From Acuticoccus kalidii (lineage in GTDB: Bacteria > Pseudomonadota > Alphaproteobacteria > Rhizobiales > Amorphaceae), in the NCBI RefSeq assembly GCF_021556395.1, contig NZ_JAKGCS010000015.1, positions 424,386 to 488,385 on the forward strand: 64,000 nucleotides of DNA. The letters run 5' to 3'. Under the pieces are notes generated by a model. That model searched no databases, was not told the DNA's origin, and saw nothing but the letters and a program-made list of their open reading frames with translations. Position 1 is the first letter of the stretch. Each line of letters begins with the position of its first letter. The translations under genes and the position numbers were made by a program. Positions 41,482-50,437 of the stretch are shown piece after piece.

Positions 41482-42428
41482 TCGGCATCGACGACATCCG
41501 CGCCGCGCAAGATCGGATCGGCGGGCGCGTGCGCCGCACCCCGGTCATCGAGGCGAGCGAGCTCAAGACGCCGGTCGCCGACGGGGCCGCGCTGACATTG
41601 AAGCTCGAACTCCTCCAGGTGACGGGCTCCTTCAAGGCCCGCGGCGCGACCAACAGGCTCCTCGCGACGCCGCCGGACATTCTCGCCAACGGCATCGTCG
41701 CCGCGTCGGGCGGCAATCACGGCCTCGCGACCGCGCGCGCCGGCCACATGGCCGGGGTCCAGGCGACCATCTTCCTGCCGGGGAACGTGTCCCCGGCGAA
41801 GGTCGAGAAGCTGCATCGCTGGGGGGCGGAGACGGTCATAGTCGGCTCCGTCTGGGACGAGGCGAACGCCGCGGCGCTCGACTTTGTCGAAAAGACCGGC
41901 GCCGCTTATTTCCACCCGTTCGCCGATCCCCTCGTGGTCGCGGGGCAAGGCACCGTGGGGCTCGAGCTTCTCGACCAGTTACCGGAGATCGAAACCGTGA
42001 TCATCGCGATCGGCGGCGGCGGGCTGATCTCCGGCGCGTCGACCGCGATCAAGGCGCTCGCCCCGCATGTGCGGATCATCGGGGTCGAGGCGGAAGGCTC
42101 GCCGACGCTGAAGCGCTCGTTGGAGGCCGGCCACACGGTCACGCTCGATCGGGTGACGACCGCCGTTCCGACCCTTGCCTGCAGCCGCACAGACGACCGC
42201 ATCTATGATCTCGTCGCGCAGAATGTCGACGAGATCGTCCTCGTGTCGGACGCCGAGATGCAGGACGCGGCGGAGTGGCTGTGGTTCGAAATGGGCCTCG
42301 CCGCCGACCTCAGCGGCGCCGCCGCGCTCGCCGCCTTGCAATGCGGCCGGATCGAGGTCGCGGCCGGGGCCAAGATCTGCGCCATCGTCTGCGGCGCGGG
42401 CCCCGACGGGGTCATGCCGCCGCGCTAG
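41478..42428 (+). CDS. Threonine/serine dehydratase-like PLP enzyme (EutB-like)
   Basis: A 316-residue fold-type II PLP enzyme. The PLP lysine is in GSFKARGA, the phosphate-binding glycine loop is IGGGGLISG, and SGGNHGLATA binds the substrate carboxylate. The family covers threonine dehydratase, serine racemase and EutB, the hydroxyectoine-utilisation dehydratase; length (about 315-330) fits all three. No C-terminal ACT regulatory domain, so it is the catabolic form. ATGA overlap with the deacylase gene suggests the two act in series. Confidence 0.82.
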   Translation: MIGIDDIRAAQDRIGGRVRRTPVIEASELKTPVADGAALTLKLELLQVTGSFKARGATNRLLATPPDILANGIVAASGGNHGLATARAGHMAGVQATIFLPGNVSPAKVEKLHRWGAETVIVGSVWDEANAAALDFVEKTGAAYFHPFADPLVVAGQGTVGLELLDQLPEIETVIIAIGGGGLISGASTAIKALAPHVRIIGVEAEGSPTLKRSLEAGHTVTLDRVTTAVPTLACSRTDDRIYDLVAQNVDEIVLVSDAEMQDAAEWLWFEMGLAADLSGAAALAALQCGRIEVAAGAKICAIVCGAGPDGVMPPR

Positions 42429-42454
42429 CGACCACGCTCGGCGCAGAGGCGGCA

Positions 42455-42474
42455 CCCGGCGCGAAAACGCCGGG
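42455..42474. terminator. Terminator-like hairpin between dehydratase and LysR genes
   Basis: CCCGGCG (42455-42461) pairs perfectly with CGCCGGG (42468-42474) over CGAAAA, in the 74-base gap between convergent genes. No U-tract is present. Confidence 0.5.
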
Positions 42475-42502
42475 CGCGCGGCCTCACCGCTGCCGCCGAC
42501 AC

Positions 42503-43405
42503 CTACGCCTCCTTGTCGCGCCCCACGCTCTCCGCGTCGGTCACGGCCAGAAATGCCGCCAGCGCCGGATTGGTGTCGCTCGTGCGCCAGCCGAGCGCGA
42601 CCTCGACCGCCGCCGGGTTCTCCTCGATCGCGCAGAAGGCGACGCCGGGCAGGTGGAGATTGCGCGCCACCTCGGGAAGGATCGCGATGCCGATCCCGGC
42701 GGCAACGAGACCGACCATCGTGTGAATCTGCGTCGCATGCTGCTGCACGTCGGGCGTGAAACCCGCGGCCTGACACATCGACTGGATGCGCTCGTAAAAG
42801 AGCGGGCTGCGCTCCTGCGTAAAGAGGATAAACCGCTCCCCGGCCAGCGCACGCAACGTGACGCGCTCGCGCTCGGCGAGCGGATGCCCCCGCGGCAGGG
42901 CGATGACGAAGCGCTCCTCGGCGAGCACCCGCGTCGCGAGCCGCGGATCGGCGAGCGGCGGCCGCAAGATCCCGACGTCGATGGTCCCGTCGAGCAGCGC
43001 CGCGAGCTGCTGATCGATCGGCATTTCGTGCAGATCGAGCACCACCAGCGGATAGTGCTCGCGAAAGTGCCGGATGATCTGCGGCGCAATGCCATAGGTC
43101 GAGGAGTGGATGAACCCGACCCGGATCGCGCCCTCCTGCCCCTCCGCGACGCGCCGGGCCTCGGCGGCCGCCTCGTCGAGGTCGGCGAGAACGCGGCGCG
43201 CGCGGGCAAGAAAGGCGCGCCCCGCCGCCGTCAGGCTGACGCGTCGCGCCGTGCGGTCGAGAAGCGTGACGCCGAGCCGTGCTTCGAGCTGCTGGATCTG
43301 CCGGCTCAAGGCGGGCTGAGCGATGTTGAGCCGCCGCGCGGCTGCGCCGAAATGCAGCTCGTCGGCGACGGTGGCGAAGGACCGCAAGAGGCGTGTCTCG
43401 ATCAT
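42503..43405 (-). CDS. LysR-family transcriptional regulator
   Basis: A 300-residue regulator. N-terminal winged helix (1-60) has LLRSFATVADELHFGAAARRLNIAQPALSRQIQQLE, the standard LysR start; residues about 90-295 form the effector-binding domain, with the CbnR/BenM-like motifs VGFIHSSTYGIAP and IDVGILRPP. It is divergent from the RraA-like/tct operon by about 100 bases and presumably responds to the transported acid or an intermediate. Confidence 0.88.
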   Translation of the reverse strand: MIETRLLRSFATVADELHFGAAARRLNIAQPALSRQIQQLEARLGVTLLDRTARRVSLTAAGRAFLARARRVLADLDEAAAEARRVAEGQEGAIRVGFIHSSTYGIAPQIIRHFREHYPLVVLDLHEMPIDQQLAALLDGTIDVGILRPPLADPRLATRVLAEERFVIALPRGHPLAERERVTLRALAGERFILFTQERSPLFYERIQSMCQAAGFTPDVQQHATQIHTMVGLVAAGIGIAILPEVARNLHLPGVAFCAIEENPAAVEVALGWRTSDTNPALAAFLAVTDAESVGRDKEA

Positions 43406-43502
43406 CCTTCGATGCTTTCTCGTTATCGTTCCGACACCGAACTCGTATTGGACAGCATCGTTAAGCTCCACCAACATGCCCGTAAAGATGAAACGGGAGG
43501 AT

Positions 43503-44192
43503 ATGGTGGCATTAGGATTTCGCGTGGTGACGGGCTTCACCCGCAGCGACAAGGCGCTCGTTGATGCGCTGGGCGCCATTCCGACCGCGATCATCAGCGA
43601 CAATCTGGGCCGCATGGTCGCCGCCGGCCCCACGGTGCGGCCGATGCACAGCTTCCAAGGCGGCACGGGCCGCCTCGCGGGCACCGCGCTGACGGTGAAG
43701 ACGCGGCCTGGCGACAATCTCATGATTCACAAGGCCGCCGACATGGCCGAGCCCGGCGACGTGATCGTCGTGGAGGCCGGCGGCGATCTCACCAATGCGT
43801 TGATCGGTGAGCTCATCGTCTCCCACGCGCGCAGCCGCGGTGTGGTCGGCTTCGTGGTGGACGGCGCCGTGCGCGACATGGACGTCATCGCCGCCGACAC
43901 GTTCCCCATTTTCGGCGCGGGCGTCAGCCATCGCGGGCCGTACAAAGACGGCCCGGGTGAGATCGGCGTCCCGATCGCGCTCGACGGAATGGTGATCGAG
44001 CCGGGCGACATCATCGTCGGCGATCAGGACGGCGTCGTCTCGATCCCCCGGACTGCGGCAAAGGAGACACTCGCCCTGTCCGAGGCACAGGTGGAGAAAG
44101 AAGCGAAGATCCAGGCCGCCATCGCCGGCGACGGCTGGGACCGGGCCTGGGTCGACGAGCTCTTGCGCACGCGCGGTTGCGAGGGCGTCTGA
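43503..44192 (+). CDS. RraA-like family protein (possible 4-hydroxy-4-methyl-2-oxoglutarate aldolase/oxaloacetate decarboxylase type)
   Basis: A 229-residue RraA/MenG-like protein. PTAIISDNLGRM, GTALTVKTRPGDNLMIHKA, GDVIVVEAGGDLTNALIGELI, and VDGAVRDMDVI follow the fold, and R/D in the last motif correspond to the substrate- and metal-binding residues of the class II pyruvate aldolases. True RraA (RNase E inhibitor) is shorter (about 160) and lacks this setting, so an enzymatic role in acid breakdown is likelier. Several starts are possible (43488, 43503, GTG 43506); GGGAGGA at about 43496 fits the last two best. Confidence 0.75.
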   Translation: MVALGFRVVTGFTRSDKALVDALGAIPTAIISDNLGRMVAAGPTVRPMHSFQGGTGRLAGTALTVKTRPGDNLMIHKAADMAEPGDVIVVEAGGDLTNALIGELIVSHARSRGVVGFVVDGAVRDMDVIAADTFPIFGAGVSHRGPYKDGPGEIGVPIALDGMVIEPGDIIVGDQDGVVSIPRTAAKETLALSEAQVEKEAKIQAAIAGDGWDRAWVDELLRTRGCEGV

Positions 44193-44294
44193 GCGACGCC
44201 GCACCCGTGCGGCGACCCGTCCACCGGACGGACGGACTTCGATAACACCCCGTCAAACGGGCCGAGACGCTGAAACACTTGGGAGGACCAATCG

Positions 44295-45287
44295 ATGACA
44301 ATTGCGATGACGAAGCGCGCCGTCTTGGGCGCTCTGGCTTGTAGCCTCGCCGCCACCGCAGGGCCCGCCACCGCGCAAGACGCGGGATGGGAGCCCTCGA
44401 AGCCGATTCAGATCATCGTCGGCTTCGCGCCGGGCGGCGGCACGGACCAGACCGCCCGCCTGATCGCCTCGTCCGCGCAGGAATTCTTCCCCGTGCCGCT
44501 GGTGGTGGTGAACCGCCCCGGCGCGTCGGGCACCCTCGCGGCCGAGCTCGTCGCCAAAGCCGAGCCCGACGGGCATACGCTTCTCGTCGCCGGCGGCTCG
44601 GAATCGACCTCGGTGCCGAACCACCGCGAGACGAATTACTCGCTCGACCAGCTCAAGGGCGTGCTGCGCGTCAACCGCGAGCACATGGTGATCGTCACCA
44701 AGAAAGGCTCCGGGCTCGATTCGATCGAGGCGATCGTGGAACGCGCCAAAGAGAATCCGGGTGAGCTCGCTTATGGATCCTCCGGTCCGGCCGGCGTCCT
44801 TCATTCGGCGTTTCTCGTGTTCGCCAACGAGGCCGGCATCGATCTGAAGCACATCCCCTATCAGGGCGGATCGCCGGCCTTGGCGGCTCTTCTCGGCGGC
44901 CATGTCGACATGACGATCATCACCCCCGGTGACGCCGCCGCGCAGGTCGCCGCCGGAACGGTCAACGCAGTCGCGACCACGTCCGACCGGGCCGAGCAGA
45001 TCCCCGACGTGCCGTCGCTCAGCGAGCTCGGCTATGACGTCAATGTCGAGAACATGAAGGGGCTCGTCGCACCGGCCGGCACGCCGGACGAGGCGACCGA
45101 ATATCTCCGGTCTCGCTTCAAGCAGGCGATCGACTCGGAGACCTTCGCGACCCTCGCCTCGCGCGCCAACATCACGCCGAGCTACCTGTCCGGCCCCGAG
45201 TTCGACAAGGCGATGAGCGACATGTCCAACTCGATCGCCGCCGCCCTCGAAGGCGGCGCGGACGAGAGCGAGAGCTCCGCCCAGTGA
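44295..45287 (+). CDS. TctC-type (Bug) periplasmic binding protein
   Basis: A 330-residue tripartite tricarboxylate transporter receptor. Signal peptide about 1-27 (ending GPATAQ), then KPIQIIVGFAPGGGTDQTARLIA, VVVNRPGASGTLAAELVA and HIPYQGGSPALAALLGGHVDM, the classical Bug-family order; the two conserved loops bind a carboxylate of the substrate. A GGGAGG lies 7-8 bases upstream. First transporter gene; its stop overlaps the TctB start. Confidence 0.9.
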   Translation: MTIAMTKRAVLGALACSLAATAGPATAQDAGWEPSKPIQIIVGFAPGGGTDQTARLIASSAQEFFPVPLVVVNRPGASGTLAAELVAKAEPDGHTLLVAGGSESTSVPNHRETNYSLDQLKGVLRVNREHMVIVTKKGSGLDSIEAIVERAKENPGELAYGSSGPAGVLHSAFLVFANEAGIDLKHIPYQGGSPALAALLGGHVDMTIITPGDAAAQVAAGTVNAVATTSDRAEQIPDVPSLSELGYDVNVENMKGLVAPAGTPDEATEYLRSRFKQAIDSETFATLASRANITPSYLSGPEFDKAMSDMSNSIAAALEGGADESESSAQ

Positions 45288-45739
45288 CCGCGGACCGCGT
45301 TCTCGCCGCGGTCCTCCTCCTCGGGGCCGCCGTCTATCTCGGCGTCCTCGTTCCGGAGGTCGGGCGGGCGCAGAGCGCGCTCGGGAGCGGTGATTTCTAC
45401 ACGGTGGGGCCGACGGCCCTGCCCACATTCGCCGGGACGATGATGGCGATCTTCGCCGTTGCCGTGCTCCTGATGGGACGGCGCACGGCGCCGGAGGTTC
45501 CCTTCACCCAAGGGCTCGGCGGCGGTCTCATTTTCGCCGCCGCCGTCGCCGCCGCCGCCGTCTTGCTGCCGCGGATCGGCTTCCTGCCCGCCTCGGTCCT
45601 CTTTCTGGCCGTGGTGTTCGCGCTGTTCCGCGCGAAATGGTGGGTCGCACTCATCCTGACCATCGTCTTGCCGGTCGTGATCGACCAGATCCTGCGCAAG
45701 GTCTTCCCCGTGCCGCTCCCCGGCGCGGCGCTGTTCTGA
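45284..45739 (+). CDS. TctB-type small membrane subunit
   Basis: A 151-residue protein with four predicted helices, as expected for TctB (for example PTFAGTMMAIFAVAVLLMG and LIFAAAVAAAAVLLPRIGFLPASVLFLAVVF-like segments). Starts with GTG in a GTGA overlap with the tctC stop. It bridges TctA and the binding protein in the importer. The sequence is poorly conserved in this family; position gives much of the support. Confidence 0.85.
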   Translation: MTADRVLAAVLLLGAAVYLGVLVPEVGRAQSALGSGDFYTVGPTALPTFAGTMMAIFAVAVLLMGRRTAPEVPFTQGLGGGLIFAAAVAAAAVLLPRIGFLPASVLFLAVVFALFRAKWWVALILTIVLPVVIDQILRKVFPVPLPGAALF

Positions 45740-45774
45740 CGCGGCCCCTCCGGTCCATCTTCGAGAGACACTGA

Positions 45775-47304
45775 ATGGATCCTCTTTTCCAGGCACTCGT
45801 GGACCTCGGACAGCCGGCGACGATGCTGACCCTGGTGCTGTCCGTCGCCATCGGTCTCGTCATCGGCGCGATCCCGGGGCTGTCGGTCAACATCGCGGTC
45901 GCGCTCGCGGTCCCGCTCACGATCTTCATGCCGACCACGCAAGCGCTCGTCCTGCTGATCGGCCTTTACGGGTCGGGCATCTTCGGCGGCTCAGTCTCGG
46001 CGATCCTACTCAACGCCCCCGGCACGCCGGCCTCCGCCGCGACCATTTTCGACGGCTTTCCGATGGCCCAGCAGGGCCTCGCCACCAAAGCGTTGCGGAT
46101 TTCGCTGATCGCCTCGCTCTATGGCGCCGTGTTCTCGGTCGTGCTCCTCATCCTGGTCGCGCCGGAGCTCGCCAATTTCGCGCTCGGCTTCGGGCCGGTC
46201 GAGATCGCATCGCTGCTGCTCTTCACCTTCTTCGTCATCGGCATCCTATCCGGCGCATCGCTCGCAAAGGGGCTCCTCTCGGCCGCCGTCGGCATGGTGC
46301 TCGCCACTGTCGGGTCCGATCCGATGCTCGGCACCCCGCGCTTCACCTTCGGCCAGACGGCGCTGATGGACGGCCTCACCTACGTGCCGCTGCTCGTCGG
46401 CCTCTTCGCCCTCGCCGAGATCCTGGAGGAGGCGTCGCGGGGCTTTTCCCAGCGCATCGGCAAGGTGAGCCTCTCGGGCGAGGATCGCGAGGCCAACCGC
46501 ATCACCGGCAAGGACATGAAGTTCATCGCCTTCCCGATGGTGCGTGCCTCGGCGGTCGGCTCGGCCATCGGCATCCTGCCCGGCATCGGCGCGACGATCG
46601 CCTCGTTCCTCGCCTACGGCGACGCCAAGCGCTCCGCCCGCGACTCGAGCCGCTTCGGCAAGGGCGACCTGCGCGGCGTCGCGGCGTCCGAGAGCGCCAA
46701 CAACGCCGTCGTCGGCGCGACCTTCATCCCGACGCTCGCCCTCGGCATTCCCGGCGACGCGGTGACGGCGATTCTCCTCGGGGCGCTCGTCCTCCAGGGC
46801 GTGACGCCCGGTCCGCTGATCTTCGTGATGAATCCCGGCATCGTCTACACGATCTATCTGACGCTGCTGTTCTCGACGCTGCTGATGGCGATCATCGGCT
46901 TCATCGCCGTGCGTCCGTTGGCGATGACGCTGCGCATCCCGAAAATCTACCTGATGCCGTGCGTCGCGCTCGTCTGCATCGCCGGGGCCTATGTCGCACG
47001 CAACAACATCGTCGACGTGTGGGTGATGTTCGGCGCCGGCCTTCTCGGCTTCGTCTTCAACCGGACGGGCGTGCCGGTGGCGCCGCTCCTCATCACCTTC
47101 ATCATCACCCGACCGTTCGAGGAGGCGCTGCGCCAGGCGCTGACGCGCTCGGAAGGCTCGTTCATGCCGTTCCTCACCAATCCGGTGACGCTGACCCTCG
47201 CGGCGCTCGTCGCGGTCTTCTTCGTGCTGGCGCTGCGCCGCGACCTGTCGCGCCGCAAGACGCCAGCGTCCTCTCTGTCCTCTGAAGGCACCAACCATGG
47301 CTGA
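45775..47304 (+). CDS. TctA-type large permease
   Basis: A 509-residue polytopic permease with about 12 helices. GLSVNIAVALAVPLTIFMP, LLIGLYGSGIFGGSVSAILLNAPGTP and GVAASESANNAVVGATFIPTLALGIPG are hallmark TctA motifs. It imports a carboxylic acid by a proton- or sodium-driven mechanism with TctB and TctC. Its 3' end overlaps the next dehydrogenase start by 8 bases. Confidence 0.93.
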   Translation: MDPLFQALVDLGQPATMLTLVLSVAIGLVIGAIPGLSVNIAVALAVPLTIFMPTTQALVLLIGLYGSGIFGGSVSAILLNAPGTPASAATIFDGFPMAQQGLATKALRISLIASLYGAVFSVVLLILVAPELANFALGFGPVEIASLLLFTFFVIGILSGASLAKGLLSAAVGMVLATVGSDPMLGTPRFTFGQTALMDGLTYVPLLVGLFALAEILEEASRGFSQRIGKVSLSGEDREANRITGKDMKFIAFPMVRASAVGSAIGILPGIGATIASFLAYGDAKRSARDSSRFGKGDLRGVAASESANNAVVGATFIPTLALGIPGDAVTAILLGALVLQGVTPGPLIFVMNPGIVYTIYLTLLFSTLLMAIIGFIAVRPLAMTLRIPKIYLMPCVALVCIAGAYVARNNIVDVWVMFGAGLLGFVFNRTGVPVAPLLITFIITRPFEEALRQALTRSEGSFMPFLTNPVTLTLAALVAVFFVLALRRDLSRRKTPASSLSSEGTNHG

Positions 47305-48190
47305 CTCTATCGGCTTCATCGGCCTCGGCGTGATGGGCGCCGGGATGGCGAAAAACATCGCCGCCGCCGGCCTCCCCCTCGTCGTCACCACCTCCTCGCC
47401 GGAGAAGGCCGAGGCCTTTCGCGCCGCGGGGGCGACCGTGGTCGCCACGCCGCGCGAGGTCGCCGCGGCGGCGAATATCATCGTCACCTGCGTTCCTGAT
47501 GCGGACGCGCTGACGGCCGTCGTCGCGGGCGAGAACGGGCTCGCCGCCGCGCCCTGGGACGGGCTCGTGATCGACTGCTCCACCATCGCCCCGTTCGAGG
47601 CGCGCGAGATCGCCGCCGTGATCGAGGCCGGCGGCGGCGCGATGATCGACGCCCCCGTTTCCGGCGGCGCGAAGGGCGCCAATGACGGCACACTCACGAT
47701 CATGGTCGGCGGCGCCGACGGCGACGTCGCCCGCGCGCGGCCCGCACTCGAGGCGATGGGCAAGGCGATCCACCATGTCGGCCCGCTCGGCGCGGGTCAG
47801 GCGCTGAAGGCGTGCAATCAGCTCATGGTCGCCGTGAACCTGATGGGCGCGTGCGAGGCGGTGGCGCTTGCCCGCAGCGCAGGCGTCGACCCGCACGTGA
47901 TGCGCGAGGTTCTGTCCACCGGCGCCGCCCGTTCCGGCGTGCTCGAGATGCACGCCAAGCGCTATGTCGACAAGGCGCTCGAGGGCGGCTTCCGCGCCGA
48001 GCTGATGCGCAAGGATCTCGGCATCGCCGCCGCCGTCGGCTCGCACGAGCACCGGACCCAACCGGCCACCAACCTCGCCCACCAGATGATGACCGCCGCC
48101 TGCAATGCCGGCTTCGCCAAGCTCGACAGCGCCGCCCTCGGCCTCCTCTACGACCTGATGAACGGCGAGCCCCAGGAGGATGCCGCGTGA
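47297..48190 (+). CDS. NAD(P)-dependent beta-hydroxyacid dehydrogenase (GarR/3-hydroxyisobutyrate dehydrogenase family)
   Basis: A 297-residue dehydrogenase. Rossmann motif GFIGLGVMGAGMAKNIA, the substrate motif DAPVSGGAKGANDGTL, and the catalytic lysine region GAGQALKACNQLMVAVN follow the family order. Candidate substrates are tartronate semialdehyde, 3-hydroxyisobutyrate or similar. Co-location with TctABC, RraA-like and two other dehydrogenases points to acid catabolism. Confidence 0.87.
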   Translation: MADSIGFIGLGVMGAGMAKNIAAAGLPLVVTTSSPEKAEAFRAAGATVVATPREVAAAANIIVTCVPDADALTAVVAGENGLAAAPWDGLVIDCSTIAPFEAREIAAVIEAGGGAMIDAPVSGGAKGANDGTLTIMVGGADGDVARARPALEAMGKAIHHVGPLGAGQALKACNQLMVAVNLMGACEAVALARSAGVDPHVMREVLSTGAARSGVLEMHAKRYVDKALEGGFRAELMRKDLGIAAAVGSHEHRTQPATNLAHQMMTAACNAGFAKLDSAALGLLYDLMNGEPQEDAA

Positions 48191-49251
48191 GCGAGACCTT
48201 CCCCGTCGAAACGCTCCGCGCCTTCTCCAATGGCGTCTTCACCGCCGCCGGCCTTTCGACCGAAGATGCGGCGACCGTCACCGATTGCCTGATCCACGCG
48301 GATCTGCGCGGCCACGCTTCGCATGGCCTCACCCGCATTCCGATCTATGCCGAGCGGCTTCATCGCGGCGTCGTCAACGCGCGACCTGAGGTGAAGATCA
48401 CCCGCACCGCGCCCTCTTTCCTGGCGGTCGACGGCGACAATGGTCCCGGCCCGGTCGTCTCCCTCAAGGCGATGGATGCGGCCATCGCCACGGCCAAGAC
48501 GCAAGGCGTCGCCGCCGCCTCGATCCGCGCCTCGAACCATAACGGTCCCGGCTCGTATTATGTGGAGCGCGCCGTCGCGGCGGACTGCATCGCCATCGCG
48601 ATGACCAACGCGCCGCCCTCGATGGCGGTCTTCGGTGGACGCGATCCGGTGATCGGGACCAATCCCATCACCTTCGGCACCCCGGTCATGGGCGATTCGC
48701 CGGTCCTCCTCGACATGGCGACGTCCGTGGTGGCGCGCGGCAAGATCGTCGAGGCGGCAAAGCGCGGCGAGACCATCCCCGAGGGCTGGGCGCTCGACCG
48801 GGACGGACGGCCCACCACCGACGGCGTCGCCGCGGAAAAGGGCGTCGTCCTGCCGATGTCCGGCCCCAAGGGCTCGGCGCTCGCGATTATGGTGGAGGTG
48901 CTTGCGGGCGTTCTCGCCGGCGGCCGCTTCGCCGGATCGATGGGCAATCTCTACAAGGACTTCGAGTTGACTCAGGACAATGGTCACTTCTTCCTTGTCA
49001 TCGACGCCGCACGCGGCGCGGCGGGCGCCGCCCATGCCGAGCGCGTGGCGGCGCTCGTCGGCGAGCTCAAGGCGAGCGCGCTCGCGAGCGGACACGAGGC
49101 GGTGCTGATGCCCGGAGAAATCGAAACGATGCGCGCAGCGCGCGGTGGGGAAGCCGGCATCGGCTTGCCTGCGAACGTGGTCGCCGATCTCGACGCCATC
49201 GCGAAGACGGTGGGCGCCCCCGCGCTCGATGCCGTGCGAGATGTCGCATGA
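48187..49251 (+). CDS. Malate/L-lactate dehydrogenase-family (Ldh_2) oxidoreductase
   Basis: A 354-residue NAD(P)-dependent dehydrogenase of the Ldh_2 family (malate, L-sulfolactate, ureidoglycolate and related dehydrogenases), distinct from classical LDH. HADLRGHASHGLTRIP holds the catalytic His, ASNHNGPGSYYVE and VIGTNPITFGTP are conserved. GTG start in a GTGA overlap with the preceding stop, and ATGA overlap at its end. Precise substrate unknown. Confidence 0.87.
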   Translation: MSETFPVETLRAFSNGVFTAAGLSTEDAATVTDCLIHADLRGHASHGLTRIPIYAERLHRGVVNARPEVKITRTAPSFLAVDGDNGPGPVVSLKAMDAAIATAKTQGVAAASIRASNHNGPGSYYVERAVAADCIAIAMTNAPPSMAVFGGRDPVIGTNPITFGTPVMGDSPVLLDMATSVVARGKIVEAAKRGETIPEGWALDRDGRPTTDGVAAEKGVVLPMSGPKGSALAIMVEVLAGVLAGGRFAGSMGNLYKDFELTQDNGHFFLVIDAARGAAGAAHAERVAALVGELKASALASGHEAVLMPGEIETMRAARGGEAGIGLPANVVADLDAIAKTVGAPALDAVRDVA

Positions 49252-50213
49252 CCACCCCGCTCTCCATCGTCTTTCTCGACCGCGATACGCTCTCCGTCGA
49301 GACGGAGCTCCGTCCGCCCGATGTCCCCCACACGCTGACGGTCTACGACCGAACCGAGCCGGGAGAGGTGGCGGACCGTATCGCCGAGGCCGATATCGTC
49401 ATCCTCAACAAGGTCGCGATCGGCCCGGACGAGCTCGCCGCCGCGCCCAACCTCAAGCTCATCGCGGTCGCCGCGACGGGATACGACAAGATCGACCTCG
49501 CCGCCTGTCGCGCCGCGGGCGTGACCGTCGCCAACGTGCGCGAGTACGCGGTCAATACGGTGCCGGAGCACACCTTCGCGCTGATTCTCGCGCTGCGGCG
49601 CAGCCTCGTTCCCTACCGCGCATCCGTGATCGCGGGGCGCTGGGAGGAGGCGGACCAGTTCTGCTATTTCGATTATCCGATCGCCGACCTGTCCGGATCG
49701 ACCCTCGGCATCGTCGGCGACGGATCGCTCGGCCGCTCGGTCGCCAAGCTCGGCGAAGCGTTCGGCATGAAGATCCTCTTCAGCGCCTATAAAGGCGTCG
49801 AGGGCATGGGCCCGCTCTACACCCCGTTCGAGGAGGTGATGCGGGTGTCGGACGTGATCACGCTCCACTGTCCGCTGATCCCGGCGACGCGGCACATGAT
49901 CTCGGATGCCGAATTTGCGCTGATGGAGCGGCGCCCGCTCCTCGTCAACACGGCCCGCGGTGGGCTGGTCGACGAGGCGGCCCTCGAACGGGCGCTGGAG
50001 AACGGGCGGATCTCCGGCGCGGGCTTCGACGTCGTCACCACCGAGCCGCCGGGCGCCGATCATGTGATGCGGCGCCTCGCGACACGCGACGACGTGATCC
50101 TCACCCCGCACGTCGCCTGGGCGAGCCGCGAAGCGGTCCAGTCCGTCGCCGATCAGGTGACGGAGATCATCGAGCGCTTCGGCCGCGGTGAGAGGATGAA
50201 CGCCGTCACCTGA
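49248..50213 (+). CDS. D-2-hydroxyacid dehydrogenase (glycerate/hydroxypyruvate reductase type)
   Basis: A 321-residue D-isomer 2-hydroxyacid dehydrogenase. GIVGDGSLGRSVAKLGEAFGM is the NAD-binding motif (GDGSLG in place of GxGxxG), Arg in VNTARGGLVDEAAL, Glu in VTTEPPG and the catalytic His in LTPHVAWAS are all in place. It is close to glycerate dehydrogenases. Last gene of the operon; with the GarR-like enzyme it could run a tartronate semialdehyde-glycerate-hydroxypyruvate branch. Confidence 0.86.
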   Translation: MTTPLSIVFLDRDTLSVETELRPPDVPHTLTVYDRTEPGEVADRIAEADIVILNKVAIGPDELAAAPNLKLIAVAATGYDKIDLAACRAAGVTVANVREYAVNTVPEHTFALILALRRSLVPYRASVIAGRWEEADQFCYFDYPIADLSGSTLGIVGDGSLGRSVAKLGEAFGMKILFSAYKGVEGMGPLYTPFEEVMRVSDVITLHCPLIPATRHMISDAEFALMERRPLLVNTARGGLVDEAALERALENGRISGAGFDVVTTEPPGADHVMRRLATRDDVILTPHVAWASREAVQSVADQVTEIIERFGRGERMNAVT

Positions 50214-50214
50214 G

Positions 50215-50331
50215 CCGGGACGGTCGGCCCCGGCCCTCCACCGCACGATCGTCGCGAACGGCCGGCCGGGGATACGCGCCAGGTCGACGAGGACGGCCCC
50301 GAACGGCGGCGTGATCACGCCGCCGCGCATG
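50215..50331 (-). pseudogene. Possible remnant of a TRAP transporter large permease (DctM)
   Basis: Between two convergent genes the minus strand can be read as MRGGVITPPFGAVLVDLAR and then IPGRPFATIVR, about 35 residues. ITPPFG followed by a Leu-rich stretch and PFATIVR resembles the C-terminal region of DctM-type TRAP permeases, but there is no sequence of this kind before or after. No ribosome-binding site or full gene is present. The call rests on a short pattern. Confidence 0.35.
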
Positions 50332-50437
50332 GCCCTCCTCGTCTTCGGTTGAAGCTCCTGGAGACGGCGGTGCGGACGCTGCGCGGACGCGGCATTCGCA
50401 TCCGCTGATCGACGAACTTCGCCGCGAGACCCGCCCG

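Noticed and set aside
50304..50325. A 22-base perfect palindrome between convergent genes as a terminator or operator
   Set aside because: It coincides with GGVITPP codons of the possible DctM remnant, where GC-rich symmetric codons can give a palindrome by chance; there is no U-tract.
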